Assembly: GCA_041390105.1 (NCBI GenBank)
Contig: JAWKQO010000001.1
Location: 1,552,001-1,616,000 of the forward strand
DNA from: Gemmatimonadota bacterium
GTDB taxonomy: Bacteria; Gemmatimonadota; Gemmatimonadetes; Longimicrobiales; Gaopeijiaceae
DNA length: 64,000 nucleotides
Direction: 5' to 3'
Part shown: positions 1-7,160 of the stretch, in pieces
Numbering within the stretch: position 1 is the stretch's first letter
How the letters are laid out: each line of letters opens with the position of its first letter
Position numbers and translations under genes: made by a program
Notes under the pieces: generated by a model
The model's database searches: none
What the model was told of the DNA's origin: nothing
Seen by the model: only the letters and a program-made list of their open reading frames with translations

Positions 1-453
1 CACGAACAGGCGGCGCACCCGCTCCGCGTTCACCACATGATCGGGCGGTCGCAGGAGCAGTCGATCGACGATCCCGAACATGGTGGCGTTGGCCCCGATT
101 CCCAGGGCCAGGGTCAGCACGGCCGTCACGGCGAAGCCGGGAGAGCGCCCCAGGCCGCGCAACACGATCTTCCACGCGCTCCACCCGTCCTGTAGGCGGC
201 GTCGCAGCGCCTCGCCGCGTGCTGTGCGGCGGTCCGTGCGCACGAGCTCCGTCACGTAGCGCTGCTGGTCTCCAAACCGACGCTGAGCCTCGGCACGCGC
301 CTCTACGGGTGACCAGCCCGCCCGGATCAGCTCTTCGATGGTCTGTTCGAAATGGAACGCCAGTTCGTCCGCGAGATCGGCACGCACGTCACGCCGCACG
401 TTGCGGATGTCGAAGCTCCGTCCCTCCCCCTCCTGCCTCCCCCGCTCCGCCAT
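1..453 (-). CDS. ADOP-family ABC transporter permease, N-terminal part (truncated by window edge)
   Basis: Only the first 151 codons are inside the window; the gene continues past base 1. Starting at the ATG at 451-453 there is a cytoplasmic helical region (about residues 10-80, with LADELAFHFEQTIEELI), then WKIVLRGLGRSPGFAVTAVL and the start of the first membrane segment with LALGIGANATMFGIVD (about 95-125). That LALGIGAN block is the hallmark of MacB-like permeases of the acidobacterial/gemmatimonadal ADOP (acidobacterial duplicated orphan permease) type. Such proteins are usually about 800 aa and are thought to export peptides or drugs. The gene lies 12 bases downstream of a PadR regulator gene on the same strand, the usual arrangement for this family. 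Substrate unknown. Confidence 0.87.
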   Translation of the reverse strand, partial: MAERGRQEGEGRSFDIRNVRRDVRADLADELAFHFEQTIEELIRAGWSPVEARAEAQRRFGDQQRYVTELVRTDRRTARGEALRRRLQDGWSAWKIVLRGLGRSPGFAVTAVLTLALGIGANATMFGIVDRLLLRPPDHVVNAERVRRLFV

Positions 454-465
454 GCCTCGACTCCC

Positions 466-816
466 TCAGGAAACGTTCGTGGCTTTGGCCGCCTTCAACA
501 CGGCGAAGACCGCCTCGGCGTATTCCACCCACGTGCGGGAATCGTCCTGCAGACGCCTCCGTCCGGATGGGGTCAGCTGATAGAACTTGGCGCGGCGGTT
601 GGTGTCGGTGAGGCCCCATTCCGCTCGAAGCCAGCCTTTGCGCTCCATGCGGTGCAAGGCCGTGTAGAGCGCCCCGTCCTCGATCTGCAGCCGGTCCCCC
701 GTCGCGTCTCGGATCCAACTCGCGACGGCGTAGCCGTGCGACGCCCCTCCCTCCAGGGCGTTCAGGACCAGGAGGTCCAGAGTCCCCTGTAACAACCGCA
801 TCCCTTGCTGCTCCAT
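466..816 (-). CDS. PadR family transcriptional regulator
   Basis: A 116-aa winged-helix DNA-binding protein. The N-terminal LLQGTLDLLVLNAL, then GASHGYAVASWIRDATG, LQIEDGALYTALHRMERKGWL and the wing YQLTPSGRRRL follow the PadR pattern through residue 90. The short C-terminal helix (about 92-112) would make the dimer arm, as in PadR-s1 proteins. A purine-rich GGAAGGGG lies just before the ATG. It is co-oriented with, and just upstream of, an ADOP-type permease gene, so it probably represses that transporter and itself. The repeated motif at 829-861 in its promoter region is a candidate operator. Confidence 0.93.
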   Translation of the reverse strand: MEQQGMRLLQGTLDLLVLNALEGGASHGYAVASWIRDATGDRLQIEDGALYTALHRMERKGWLRAEWGLTDTNRRAKFYQLTPSGRRRLQDDSRTWVEYAEAVFAVLKAAKATNVS

Positions 817-828
817 GACCCCTTCCTG

Positions 829-861
829 ACCCCTGAATTGTTAACCCCTGAATTGTTCAGG
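829..861. promoter_or_regulatory. candidate PadR operator: direct repeat with internal palindrome
   Basis: The 14-base unit acccctgaattgtt occurs twice, at 829-842 and 844-857, with a 15-base period. The second copy runs into ttcaggg, so CCTGAA-TTG-TTCAGG at 847-861 is a perfect 6-bp inverted repeat. The pair sits 13-45 bases upstream of the padR start. Its position suggests autoregulation; binding is inferred. Confidence 0.45.
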
Positions 862-1079
862 GATAATGGCGACGGCCCGCTGACGTAGTCAAGGGTGACT
901 CAGGGCGACGGGACGACCCCGTGTCCCCGAGGAAGGGGTCGGGTCCCGCGCCAACCGGCTGACGGGCCGAGGCCCGGGTGACCCTCCGCGGAGCCTCCTG
1001 GCGCCACTGTCCGTGGTAGAGGGCGTCACCCGTTCCGTATGGGGCCTTCTTCATCACCGAGCTCTCCAAGGAGTCAGCG

Positions 1080-1754
1080 ATGGATGGCACGCCGGTCGCG
1101 AACCTGGCGTTCCTCGGCGTGGTTCTCTCTGTCGTGATCGCGGGCGCCACCGCCACCGAGCGCACCGCTCCCGCCGAGGAACGGCGCCGCGTCCGCTTGC
1201 GTGCGCTGTCGTTCGGTGCGCTTTGGCTGCTGCTCACGGCACTGCCCACCGTCAGCGGCCTGCTCGCGCCAGACGGGCGGCTCCCGCCACAGGCGTTCAT
1301 GGGGGCGGTGTTGCTGGCGGCTGTCGCGTTCGCATTGTCACGTCTGGGCGGCGCCATCGCGCGGTCCACGCCGCTTGCCGCACTCGTCGGATTCCAGGGC
1401 TTCCGCCTACCGCTCGAGCTGGTGCTCCATCGGTGGGTCTCCGCGGGAGTGGCGCCGCCCCAGATGACCTGGACCGGCCAGAACCCCGACATCGTGAGCG
1501 GACTCCTCGCGCTGGCAGCCGTGCCGCTGATCAGCCGATCTCGCGTGTTCGCCTGGGTGCCCACCGTGGTGGGGATCCTGCTCCTGGTGAACATCCTTCG
1601 GATCGTGGCCACCTCGTTGCCCGGTCCGCTGCAGCGCTTCCCCGACCCCGTCACGCTCCCCTTCCGTTTCCCGCACGTGTGGATCGGCAGCGTCTGTGTC
1701 GCGGGGGCGCTGGCCGGACACCTCATCACCTTGCGCGCGTTGCGGGCCCGATGA
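1080..1754 (+). CDS. multi-pass integral membrane protein of unknown function
   Basis: A 224-aa hydrophobic protein with about six or seven predicted membrane segments (roughly residues 5-25, 43-60, 73-92, 95-115, 138-153, 160-178 and 200-218). I recognise no catalytic motif; GFQGFRLPLELVLHRW in the middle is the most distinctive stretch. The start is supported by AAGGAG seven bases before the ATG. Its stop overlaps the start of the following caspase-like gene (ATGA at 1751-1754), so the two are translationally coupled and probably work together, perhaps as membrane partner and secreted protease. That pairing is inference. Confidence 0.75.
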   Translation: MDGTPVANLAFLGVVLSVVIAGATATERTAPAEERRRVRLRALSFGALWLLLTALPTVSGLLAPDGRLPPQAFMGAVLLAAVAFALSRLGGAIARSTPLAALVGFQGFRLPLELVLHRWVSAGVAPPQMTWTGQNPDIVSGLLALAAVPLISRSRVFAWVPTVVGILLLVNILRIVATSLPGPLQRFPDPVTLPFRFPHVWIGSVCVAGALAGHLITLRALRAR

Positions 1755-3394
1755 GCAGCGGCACGCAGACGTCCTGGAATCACAGGCTCCGCGCGGCAAG
1801 CCGGATGCACGCGACGGTCCTGGCGCTCTCGCTGGCGTTCGCCGGCCCGGCCCATTCCGCCACACCCGGCTGGGCGGCTCACCCCCAGCAGGCGTGGGAG
1901 CGCTACGTGGAGGCCCAGCTCGACCTGTCGGCACTCGGCCTGGGCAGCCTGGCGGCCCGCCGTGTTTGGTCCGAGACCGGGTCGCTGGCCGCCGGCACCT
2001 CGGCCTACTTCCAGATGAGGCCCGAGCCGGGGATCACCTATACCCTCCAGGGAGTCTGCGACGAGCGTTGCGATGATCTGGACCTGCGGGTCACCGGATT
2101 GGAGGGGGCCGTGGTGGGCAGGGATGGCGCGCCGGACGCCGTCCCGCTGGTGCACTTCAACCTGGGAGACGCAGGGCCTTTCGAGGTTCAGGTCACCATG
2201 GTCGGCTGCCTGGCCAGCGCATGCCGCTTCGGGGTGGCGCTCTACGAGGCGGGACCCTCCGAAGCACGCGCCCGCGGTACACCTGCACCCTCAGAGGGCG
2301 CAGCGCCCACCGATACCGGCGTCTCGCTGCCGTGGGATGGCAGGAGCTCCCTGCGCGGACGACTGTTGCCAGATCAGTTCTTCCATCGCATCGACCGAGC
2401 CTTCGCCAAGGGCGACCATCTGGACGCGTTGCTCCGCTCGTCGGAGTTCCATCCCTATTTGGCCGCGGTCTCGCCCAGCGGACGCTGGTGGGTGGGCGAC
2501 GCGTCGGAGGCCGGAGGATCGCGTCTCTCCCTCGAGGTCGACGAGCCGGGCACCTGGCGTCTCTTCCTCGCGTCCCGCCTCGCGACGGAGTCGGGAGCGT
2601 ACGTCTTCGAGGCCGCGCCTGCGCCGGGCTCCACGACGGGGTTCAAGGAGGCACCCACGGTGCTGGGAGCGCAGGCATCCGGAGGGGGCTCCCCCCGGGT
2701 GTTCGGCGTCTTCGTGGGCATCTCGGACTACCCGGGCAACGGCGTCGACCTTCCGTACACGTCGGCGGACGCCAGCCGCACGCTGGACGCGATGCGGCAC
2801 AGCCGCGATCTGGACGAGGCCGGCCAGGCCCTCTTCACGGACGATCGTGCCACGCGCCGCAGCGTCCTGCGTGCGGTGCGCCGCCTGAGCGCAGCTGCCG
2901 GGCCCGACGACACCTTCGTCTTCTTCTTCTCAGGGCACGGCGTGCAGGTCCCCGCTCCTCGAGCGCAGGCGTCCGATCCGGATGGTCTCGACGAGGCGCT
3001 GATGCTCCACGACGGCCCGCTGTTGGACGACGAGCTGGCGGAGGCGTTGGCCGAGGCGCAGGCAGGCGCGATCGTCGTGATCCTGGACGCCTGCTACAGC
3101 GGAGGCTTCGCCAAGGATGTGATCTCCCGCCCGGGCCGGCTCGGCATCTTCTCCAGCGAAGAGCACGTCACGTCACAGGTCGCCGCCGAGTATCGAGCCG
3201 GCGGCTATCTCTCGGAGTTCGTCTTCGACGGAGTGGGCAAACGAGCGGCCGACCAGGATGGCGATGGCGCCCTGACGGCGACCGAGCTGCTCGAGTACCT
3301 GCACGAGCGCTACCGGCGCCAGAGCGATCTTTCCCACCAACATCTCGTGGTCGATCGCGGAAGCGTGGCTGGCGAACGGGTGCTGTTCCGTTAG
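1751..3394 (+). CDS. secreted caspase-family (peptidase C14) protein with EF-hand-like loop
   Basis: A 547-aa protein with a signal-peptide-like hydrophobic stretch (about residues 20-37, ending at AHSA). The N-terminal half (about 45-165) resembles PPC-like beta domains, with two Cys pairs (C103/C107 and C153/C158). The caspase-like p20 domain covers about 317-490: the catalytic His lies in SGHG (H396) and the catalytic Cys in DACYSGG (C448), preceded by a DxxSGHG-type beta strand. An EF-hand-like Ca2+ loop, DQDGDGALTATE, sits at 501-512, so calcium dependence as in metacaspases is plausible. The ATG overlaps the stop of the upstream membrane protein. Bacterial members (orthocaspases/metacaspase-like) usually cleave after Arg or Lys; the substrate here is unknown. 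Confidence 0.88.
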   Translation: MSSGTQTSWNHRLRAASRMHATVLALSLAFAGPAHSATPGWAAHPQQAWERYVEAQLDLSALGLGSLAARRVWSETGSLAAGTSAYFQMRPEPGITYTLQGVCDERCDDLDLRVTGLEGAVVGRDGAPDAVPLVHFNLGDAGPFEVQVTMVGCLASACRFGVALYEAGPSEARARGTPAPSEGAAPTDTGVSLPWDGRSSLRGRLLPDQFFHRIDRAFAKGDHLDALLRSSEFHPYLAAVSPSGRWWVGDASEAGGSRLSLEVDEPGTWRLFLASRLATESGAYVFEAAPAPGSTTGFKEAPTVLGAQASGGGSPRVFGVFVGISDYPGNGVDLPYTSADASRTLDAMRHSRDLDEAGQALFTDDRATRRSVLRAVRRLSAAAGPDDTFVFFFSGHGVQVPAPRAQASDPDGLDEALMLHDGPLLDDELAEALAEAQAGAIVVILDACYSGGFAKDVISRPGRLGIFSSEEHVTSQVAAEYRAGGYLSEFVFDGVGKRAADQDGDGALTATELLEYLHERYRRQSDLSHQHLVVDRGSVAGERVLFR

Positions 3395-3410
3395 GCGTGC
3401 GGCGTCGAGC

Positions 3411-3468
3411 GCCCACCTGCGCCGATCCTCGGCCGAGCCGGGGCCCATGCGGGCTCGCTCAGGTGGGC
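3411..3468. terminator. possible bidirectional terminator between convergent genes
   Basis: GCCCACCTG (3411-3419) and CAGGTGGGC (3460-3468) form a perfect 9-bp inverted repeat enclosing another GC-rich segment, between the end of the caspase-like gene and the end of the opposing redox operon. The loop is long (40 bases) and there is no T-run, so confidence is low. Confidence 0.25.
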
Positions 3469-3854
3469 TCGGACTTCCCCGCCACCGCCACGTAGCTGTC
3501 GTCGTCCATCCGCAGGAGCACCAGCGTGTTGGTGGTGCGGCACTGCGTGCAGAAGGCATGGTGGTCATCCAGCACCTCCATGTCCGTACGCAGACCACAC
3601 CCTTCGCACACGGCGCTCACCATCGGCCAGCCGCCGTGCTTGTCCTCTCCGCTGCGTGCCAACCGGAACCCCATCACGATCGAGGGGAGCTGCGAGACCG
3701 GGCACTCGCTGTTTTGACATCCGGCGCCGAAGTCGAGGCAGATCAGCTCTCCTCCATCGGGCAAGCTGGCCTGCCCTCCCTGCAGCGGTGCCGGAGTGAC
3801 GCCCACGTCGACCTTCTTGTTGCAATGGCTGCAGAAAACGCTACGGGTCTTCAT
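3459..3854 (-). CDS. small Cys-rich double zinc-ribbon protein, last gene of the redox operon
   Basis: A 131-aa protein starting at the ATG that overlaps the stop of the preceding gene (ATGA, 3851-3854). The N-terminal half repeats the layout of its 66-aa neighbour: FCSHCNKKV near residue 8, then CLDFGAGCQNSECPV near residue 42. The second half adds a CEGC...CTQC zinc ribbon (about residues 80-102). No catalytic motif is visible. As the last member of an operon with kor, nifJ, rnf and apbE, a role in metal handling, redox sensing or maturation is possible but unproven. It may have arisen by duplication of the neighbour plus acquisition of a zinc ribbon. Confidence 0.75.
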   Translation of the reverse strand: MKTRSVFCSHCNKKVDVGVTPAPLQGGQASLPDGGELICLDFGAGCQNSECPVSQLPSIVMGFRLARSGEDKHGGWPMVSAVCEGCGLRTDMEVLDDHHAFCTQCRTTNTLVLLRMDDDSYVAVAGKSEPT

Positions 3855-4051
3855 CGGCGGTCCTCCAGGCGGCGCTTCATCTCTTCGGTGGGCACGGTGA
3901 AGACGGGGCACAGGTCCCCGGTACAACTGTCCCCATGCGCAAGACACACGAGGTCCTCGGCGGTGGGCTCTTGCCCTTCCGGCAAATCCGGACGCACGAC
4001 CACCTCGACCTGCCGGTCGCATGCGGAGCAATACGCGTGACGAACCTCCAT
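3851..4051 (-). CDS. 66-aa Cys-rich protein, paralogue of the next gene's N-terminal domain
   Basis: Starts at the ATG at 4049-4051, 10 bases after the apbE stop. It holds CSACDRQV near the N-terminus and CLAHGDSCTGDLCPVF around residues 37-52: six Cys in a pattern shared with the first half of the downstream 131-aa protein (CxxC...CLxxGxxCxxxxCPV). It probably binds Zn2+ or another metal. It is an acidic, soluble protein with no signal peptide. Function unrecognised; the conserved placement inside the Kor/NifJ/Rnf operon is the only functional hint. Confidence 0.72.
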   Translation of the reverse strand: MEVRHAYCSACDRQVEVVVRPDLPEGQEPTAEDLVCLAHGDSCTGDLCPVFTVPTEEMKRRLEDRR

Positions 4052-4061
4052 GGCTGCCTCC

Positions 4062-5054
4062 CTATGCGACGTGAATGAGCTGTACCGCTGACGGAGCCTT
4101 GGCCAGCAGCGCATCGGCGTCACCAGCCGTGAGGCCGAAGGCGGCGGTGGCCCAGGCGTCCGCCTCCATGCAGGTCTCGGCCTCGACCGTGAGGGTGCGC
4201 ACGGGGGTCTGGACGGGCGCGCCCGTGACGGGATCCAGGATGTGCGCGTAGCGCCGCCCTTCGTAGTCGAAGCCCTGCTGATAGTCTCCGGAGGTGGCGA
4301 CCGCCGCGTCCGAGACCTCGAGCTCCCGCAGAAGGACCCGCGCATCCTCCGGGGAGCGCACCCCTACCGTCCAGGGGTCCCCCTCGGGGGAGCGCCCCAG
4401 CGCAAAGAGGTCGCCGCCCACGTTGACGAGCCCGTCGCGGATCCCCCATTCCCGCAGCACGGCCACCGCCCGATCGACACCGTGGCCCTTCCCGATGCCG
4501 CCGAGATCGAGCGCAACGTCGGCATCCAAGGCTCGGACGCGCGCACCCTGCGGCGTCCTCTCCAGATCCAGCAGACGATGGAGCTCCCTCGACGCGAAGC
4601 CCCGTGAGATCTCCGGTGCCAGGGGCGTCCGGCGGTGGGCAACGTCCCAGGCCACCACCATCCGACCGAGACAGGGATCGAAGCGCCCACCGCTGCGCTC
4701 CGCGACCGCCAGGGCCGCCTCCAGGACGTCCGCTGTGGTCGCGCTCACAGTGACGGGGCGGACATGAGCCATCTCGTTGATGCGCCCGACCTCCGACTCC
4801 GGCCGAAAGCGTGTCAGACGGCCCTCGCATTCCGACAGCGCGTCGAGCGCCGCGCCGGCTGCCGTCCAGGCAAACCGTTCATCACGATGCACCACGCCTA
4901 CTTCGGCGATGGTGCCCATCAGCGGCAGGCGCCGACGGACGAGCTTGGGAGCGCGGCGCGCCCAGGGAAGGGTCGCCACTACGAATGCGCCCAGCCCGAC
5001 CGAAAGAAACGCCCTCCGACCCGGGAGCCCCCGGCCACCGTGTGCGTCAGCCAT
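4062..5054 (-). CDS. apbE: FAD:protein FMN transferase (ApbE)
   Basis: A 330-aa ApbE-family protein that transfers FMN from FAD onto a Thr of target flavoproteins in the periplasm. The start at 5054 is fixed by AGGAGG shortly before the ATG. The N-terminus has a Tat-like or Sec signal (GRRAFLSVGLGAFVV, about residues 12-28). Family motifs follow: PLMGTIAEV, ALSECEGRLTRFRPESEVGRIN, DLGGIGKGHGVD, GLVNVGGDLFALG, and the C-terminal AHILDPVTGAPV with MEADAWATAAF holding the metal-binding Asp. It lies directly downstream of rnfCDGEA, whose RnfG and RnfD products are the expected targets; both carry an (S/T)xAT acceptor motif. It overlaps the tiny upstream gene by 8 bases. Confidence 0.95.
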   Translation of the reverse strand: MADAHGGRGLPGRRAFLSVGLGAFVVATLPWARRAPKLVRRRLPLMGTIAEVGVVHRDERFAWTAAGAALDALSECEGRLTRFRPESEVGRINEMAHVRPVTVSATTADVLEAALAVAERSGGRFDPCLGRMVVAWDVAHRRTPLAPEISRGFASRELHRLLDLERTPQGARVRALDADVALDLGGIGKGHGVDRAVAVLREWGIRDGLVNVGGDLFALGRSPEGDPWTVGVRSPEDARVLLRELEVSDAAVATSGDYQQGFDYEGRRYAHILDPVTGAPVQTPVRTLTVEAETCMEADAWATAAFGLTAGDADALLAKAPSAVQLIHVA

Positions 5055-5178
5055 CGTTCCTCCTGTGTTCACAGGATGCGCCGCATCCCGCACACCCGCC
5101 ATCGCAACCGCGGTGGCGTATCCAGCCGAACAGGGCGAACAGCCCTCCCATCAGCACGACCGCGGCCACGGTGCTCAC
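5047..5178 (-). CDS. 43-aa Cys-rich single-pass membrane peptide
   Basis: A GTG-started reading frame preceded by GGAGGAGGTCGGAGG, filling the gap between rnfA and apbE. Residues 2-20 form one hydrophobic helix (AAVVLMGGLFALFGWI), followed by RHRGCDGGCAGCGASCEHRR with four Cys (residues 25, 29, 32 and 36). The layout resembles the FeoB-associated Cys-rich membrane peptides (helix plus Gly/Cys tail). It overlaps the apbE start by 8 bases, so it is probably cotranslated. A role as a metal-cluster or metal-delivery subunit of Rnf is possible; this is inference. Confidence 0.65.
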   Translation of the reverse strand: MSTVAAVVLMGGLFALFGWIRHRGCDGGCAGCGASCEHRRNDG

Positions 5179-5200
5179 CCTCCGACCTCCTCCTCGGCGC

Positions 5201-5776
5201 TCACGAGCTGAACAGCCCGGCAAACCCCATGAACGCCATGGAGAGGCTGCCCGCCAGGATGAGCACCAGTCCCATGTTCTTGGCCACCGCCGGGATGCTG
5301 GCCAGTTCGGTCTGCTCGCGGATGGAGGCCATCAGCACGAGGGCCAGGGTGAGCCCCAGCCCGGCTCCGACCGCGAAGAAGAGCCCCTCCACCAACCCAT
5401 AGCCGCGGTTGGTCTGGAAGATCGCCAAACCCAGAATCGCGCAGTTGGTGGTGATGAGCGGAAGGAAGATGCCCAGCTCGCGGAACAGCGTGGGGCTGAA
5501 GCGCTTGATGGTCATCTCCACGATCTGCACCAGCGAGGCGATCACCACCACGAACGAGATGATTCGCAGATAGGGTGCCCGGCTCAGCACCCAGGTGTTG
5601 AGCAACCACGCGGTGAGCGACGTGAGCACCAGCACGAACAGATTGGCCGCCCCCATGCGGAGCGCCGTCGAGACCTTCCCGGACACGCCCATGAACGGGC
5701 AAAGCCCCAGGAAGAGCACCAGGGTGAAGTTGTTCACCAGCATGGCGGAGATCAGGATCCAGAACAGCTCGCCCAT
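5201..5776 (-). CDS. rnfA: Rnf ion-translocating electron transport complex subunit RnfA
   Basis: A 191-aa polytopic membrane protein, start at 5776 with AAGGAGG upstream. Six hydrophobic segments are visible. LVNNFTLVLFLGLCPFMGVS near the N-terminus and LITTNCAILGLA in the middle are the RnfA/NqrE signatures; each contains the Cys (C28-like LCP and TNC) that in homologues ligates a membrane-embedded [2Fe-2S] cluster shared with RnfE. Length matches the family (about 190 aa). It overlaps the rnfE stop by one base. It is part of the cytoplasm-to-periplasm electron path of Rnf. Confidence 0.95.
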   Translation of the reverse strand: MGELFWILISAMLVNNFTLVLFLGLCPFMGVSGKVSTALRMGAANLFVLVLTSLTAWLLNTWVLSRAPYLRIISFVVVIASLVQIVEMTIKRFSPTLFRELGIFLPLITTNCAILGLAIFQTNRGYGLVEGLFFAVGAGLGLTLALVLMASIREQTELASIPAVAKNMGLVLILAGSLSMAFMGFAGLFSS

Positions 5777-6444
5777 CACGCCGCCTCCTTGTGCGTGGTG
5801 GTGGCCACGCCGTGGGGCCACTCCCGCACCTTGGGCCGGGACGCTTCACGTCGTTGCGCCCACCAGGAGAAGCCGAGGAGGAACACGCCCAGCGTGAAGA
5901 ACCCGCCGGGCGGGAGGATCATGATCACCCACGGCTCGAAGCCGCCGCCGAATACCGGAACGCCCAGCACGCTGCCGTTGCCGAGGACTTCGCGCACCAG
6001 CCCCAGCGCCACCAGGGCCACCAGGAATCCGGCACCGCTGCCGGCCGCATCCAGCAGGGCCCGGCCCACGGGTCGCTTGGACGCGAAAGCCTCCTGTCGG
6101 CCCAGGATCATGCAGTTGACCACGATCAGCGCAATGAAGGCTCCGAGGGCCTTGTGGATGTCGGGCACGAGTGCCGCCAGAGTCATGTCCGCGATCGTGA
6201 CGAAGGTGGCGATGATGAGGATGTACGCCGAGATCCTGACCTCGTGCGGAATCCAGCTCTTGAGTGAGGACACCAGCAGGCTGGACCCGGTCAGGACGAA
6301 GAACGTGGCCAGCCCCATCGCCAGCGCATTCGCCACCGAGTTGGTGACGGCCAAGGCGGGACACAGGCCCAGGAGTTGCACGAAGACGGGGTTCTCCTTC
6401 CAGAATCCGCGCTCCAGGTCCTGGCGGGCCGTGGTCTCCTTCAT
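5776..6444 (-). CDS. rnfE: Rnf complex subunit RnfE
   Basis: A 222-aa membrane protein. FWKENPVFVQLLGLCPALAVTN at the N-terminus and LIVVNCMILGRQEAFA in the middle are diagnostic of RnfE/NqrD, with the two conserved Cys that pair with those of RnfA around the membrane [2Fe-2S] centre. About six transmembrane helices; the C-terminal tail (RREASRPKVREW) is cytoplasmic and basic. The ATG overlaps the rnfG stop (ATGA, 6441-6444). Confidence 0.95.
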   Translation of the reverse strand: MKETTARQDLERGFWKENPVFVQLLGLCPALAVTNSVANALAMGLATFFVLTGSSLLVSSLKSWIPHEVRISAYILIIATFVTIADMTLAALVPDIHKALGAFIALIVVNCMILGRQEAFASKRPVGRALLDAAGSGAGFLVALVALGLVREVLGNGSVLGVPVFGGGFEPWVIMILPPGGFFTLGVFLLGFSWWAQRREASRPKVREWPHGVATTTHKEAA

Positions 6445-7160
6445 GGGTGCGCCTCCGCAGTAACCACCGCTCCGTTCCAGTACTGTTCCAACAATGGAGC
6501 CAGCGCGTCCAGCCGGTGGTTGATGATCCCGATCACGGCGCGCGACGAGATGGTGGCTCCGGTGATCATGTCCACCTCGTGCGCGTCACCGCTGCCGGCT
6601 CCACGCTTGACGCCCGCCAGCGGCGCCAGCACCCCGGCGAACTCGCGCACGAACAGCGAATCCTTCTCGATCTTGTCTCCCAACCCCGGCGTCTCCTTGC
6701 TCTCCAGCACCGTCATGCCCAGCACGCGCTGGGCGGCGGGGTCGTAGCCGAAGATGAGGCGCACCAGATCCTGGAAGCCGGGCTCTCCTCCCTCGACGGC
6801 GAAGCCGAGCGGGCGGCCCGCGGCGTCGTAGCCCAGATAGACGCGGTCGAGCCGCGCCGTGTCCGCACCCGCTGGATCGGCCTGCAGGCTACCATCCAGG
6901 ACGAACAAGGTCTCGTAGCGCTCCGGTCCTCCGAGGACCTCTTCGACGGCTTCGCGCAGCACCTGGGCCTGGTGTGCCAGGATGCGGGGCTGGGTTGCCT
7001 GGAAGACCACTACCAGTAGGAGGCCCGCCAGCATACCCGCCAGGGCCAAGGTGCCGAGGAGGCGCCAGGACGGCGGGGAATCGTCGACCGGCAAAGCCGC
7101 CGCCGCTCCCTCCGGCGGGGGTGATGGGGCGCCCAGGGTGGGCAGCGGTCGCTCGCTCAT
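6441..7160 (-). CDS. rnfG: Rnf complex FMN-carrying subunit RnfG
   Basis: A 239-aa protein with a Pro-rich N-terminus, one membrane anchor (about residues 36-55) and a periplasmic FMN-binding domain. The covalent-flavin motif is TGATISS (T200-G-A-T203), where T203 should carry FMN through a phosphoester bond made by ApbE. ESKETPGLGDKI (about 153-164) is the second family signature. The start at 7160 overlaps the rnfD stop by four bases. The first 30 residues, rich in Ala and Pro, are longer than in typical RnfG. Confidence 0.94.
   Translation of the reverse strand: MSERPLPTLGAPSPPPEGAAAALPVDDSPPSWRLLGTLALAGMLAGLLLVVVFQATQPRILAHQAQVLREAVEEVLGGPERYETLFVLDGSLQADPAGADTARLDRVYLGYDAAGRPLGFAVEGGEPGFQDLVRLIFGYDPAAQRVLGMTVLESKETPGLGDKIEKDSLFVREFAGVLAPLAGVKRGAGSGDAHEVDMITGATISSRAVIGIINHRLDALAPLLEQYWNGAVVTAEAHP

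Noticed and set aside
857..2155. Long minus-strand frame opposite the membrane protein and caspase genes
   Set aside because: Composition is Arg/Ser/Ala-rich without domains, and the plus-strand genes explain the region fully.
4811..6463. Long open frame on the plus strand opposite apbE and rnfA/rnfE
   Set aside because: It is a mirror of genuine minus-strand genes in high-G+C DNA; its translation is low-complexity, His/Arg/Gln-rich and has no family features.
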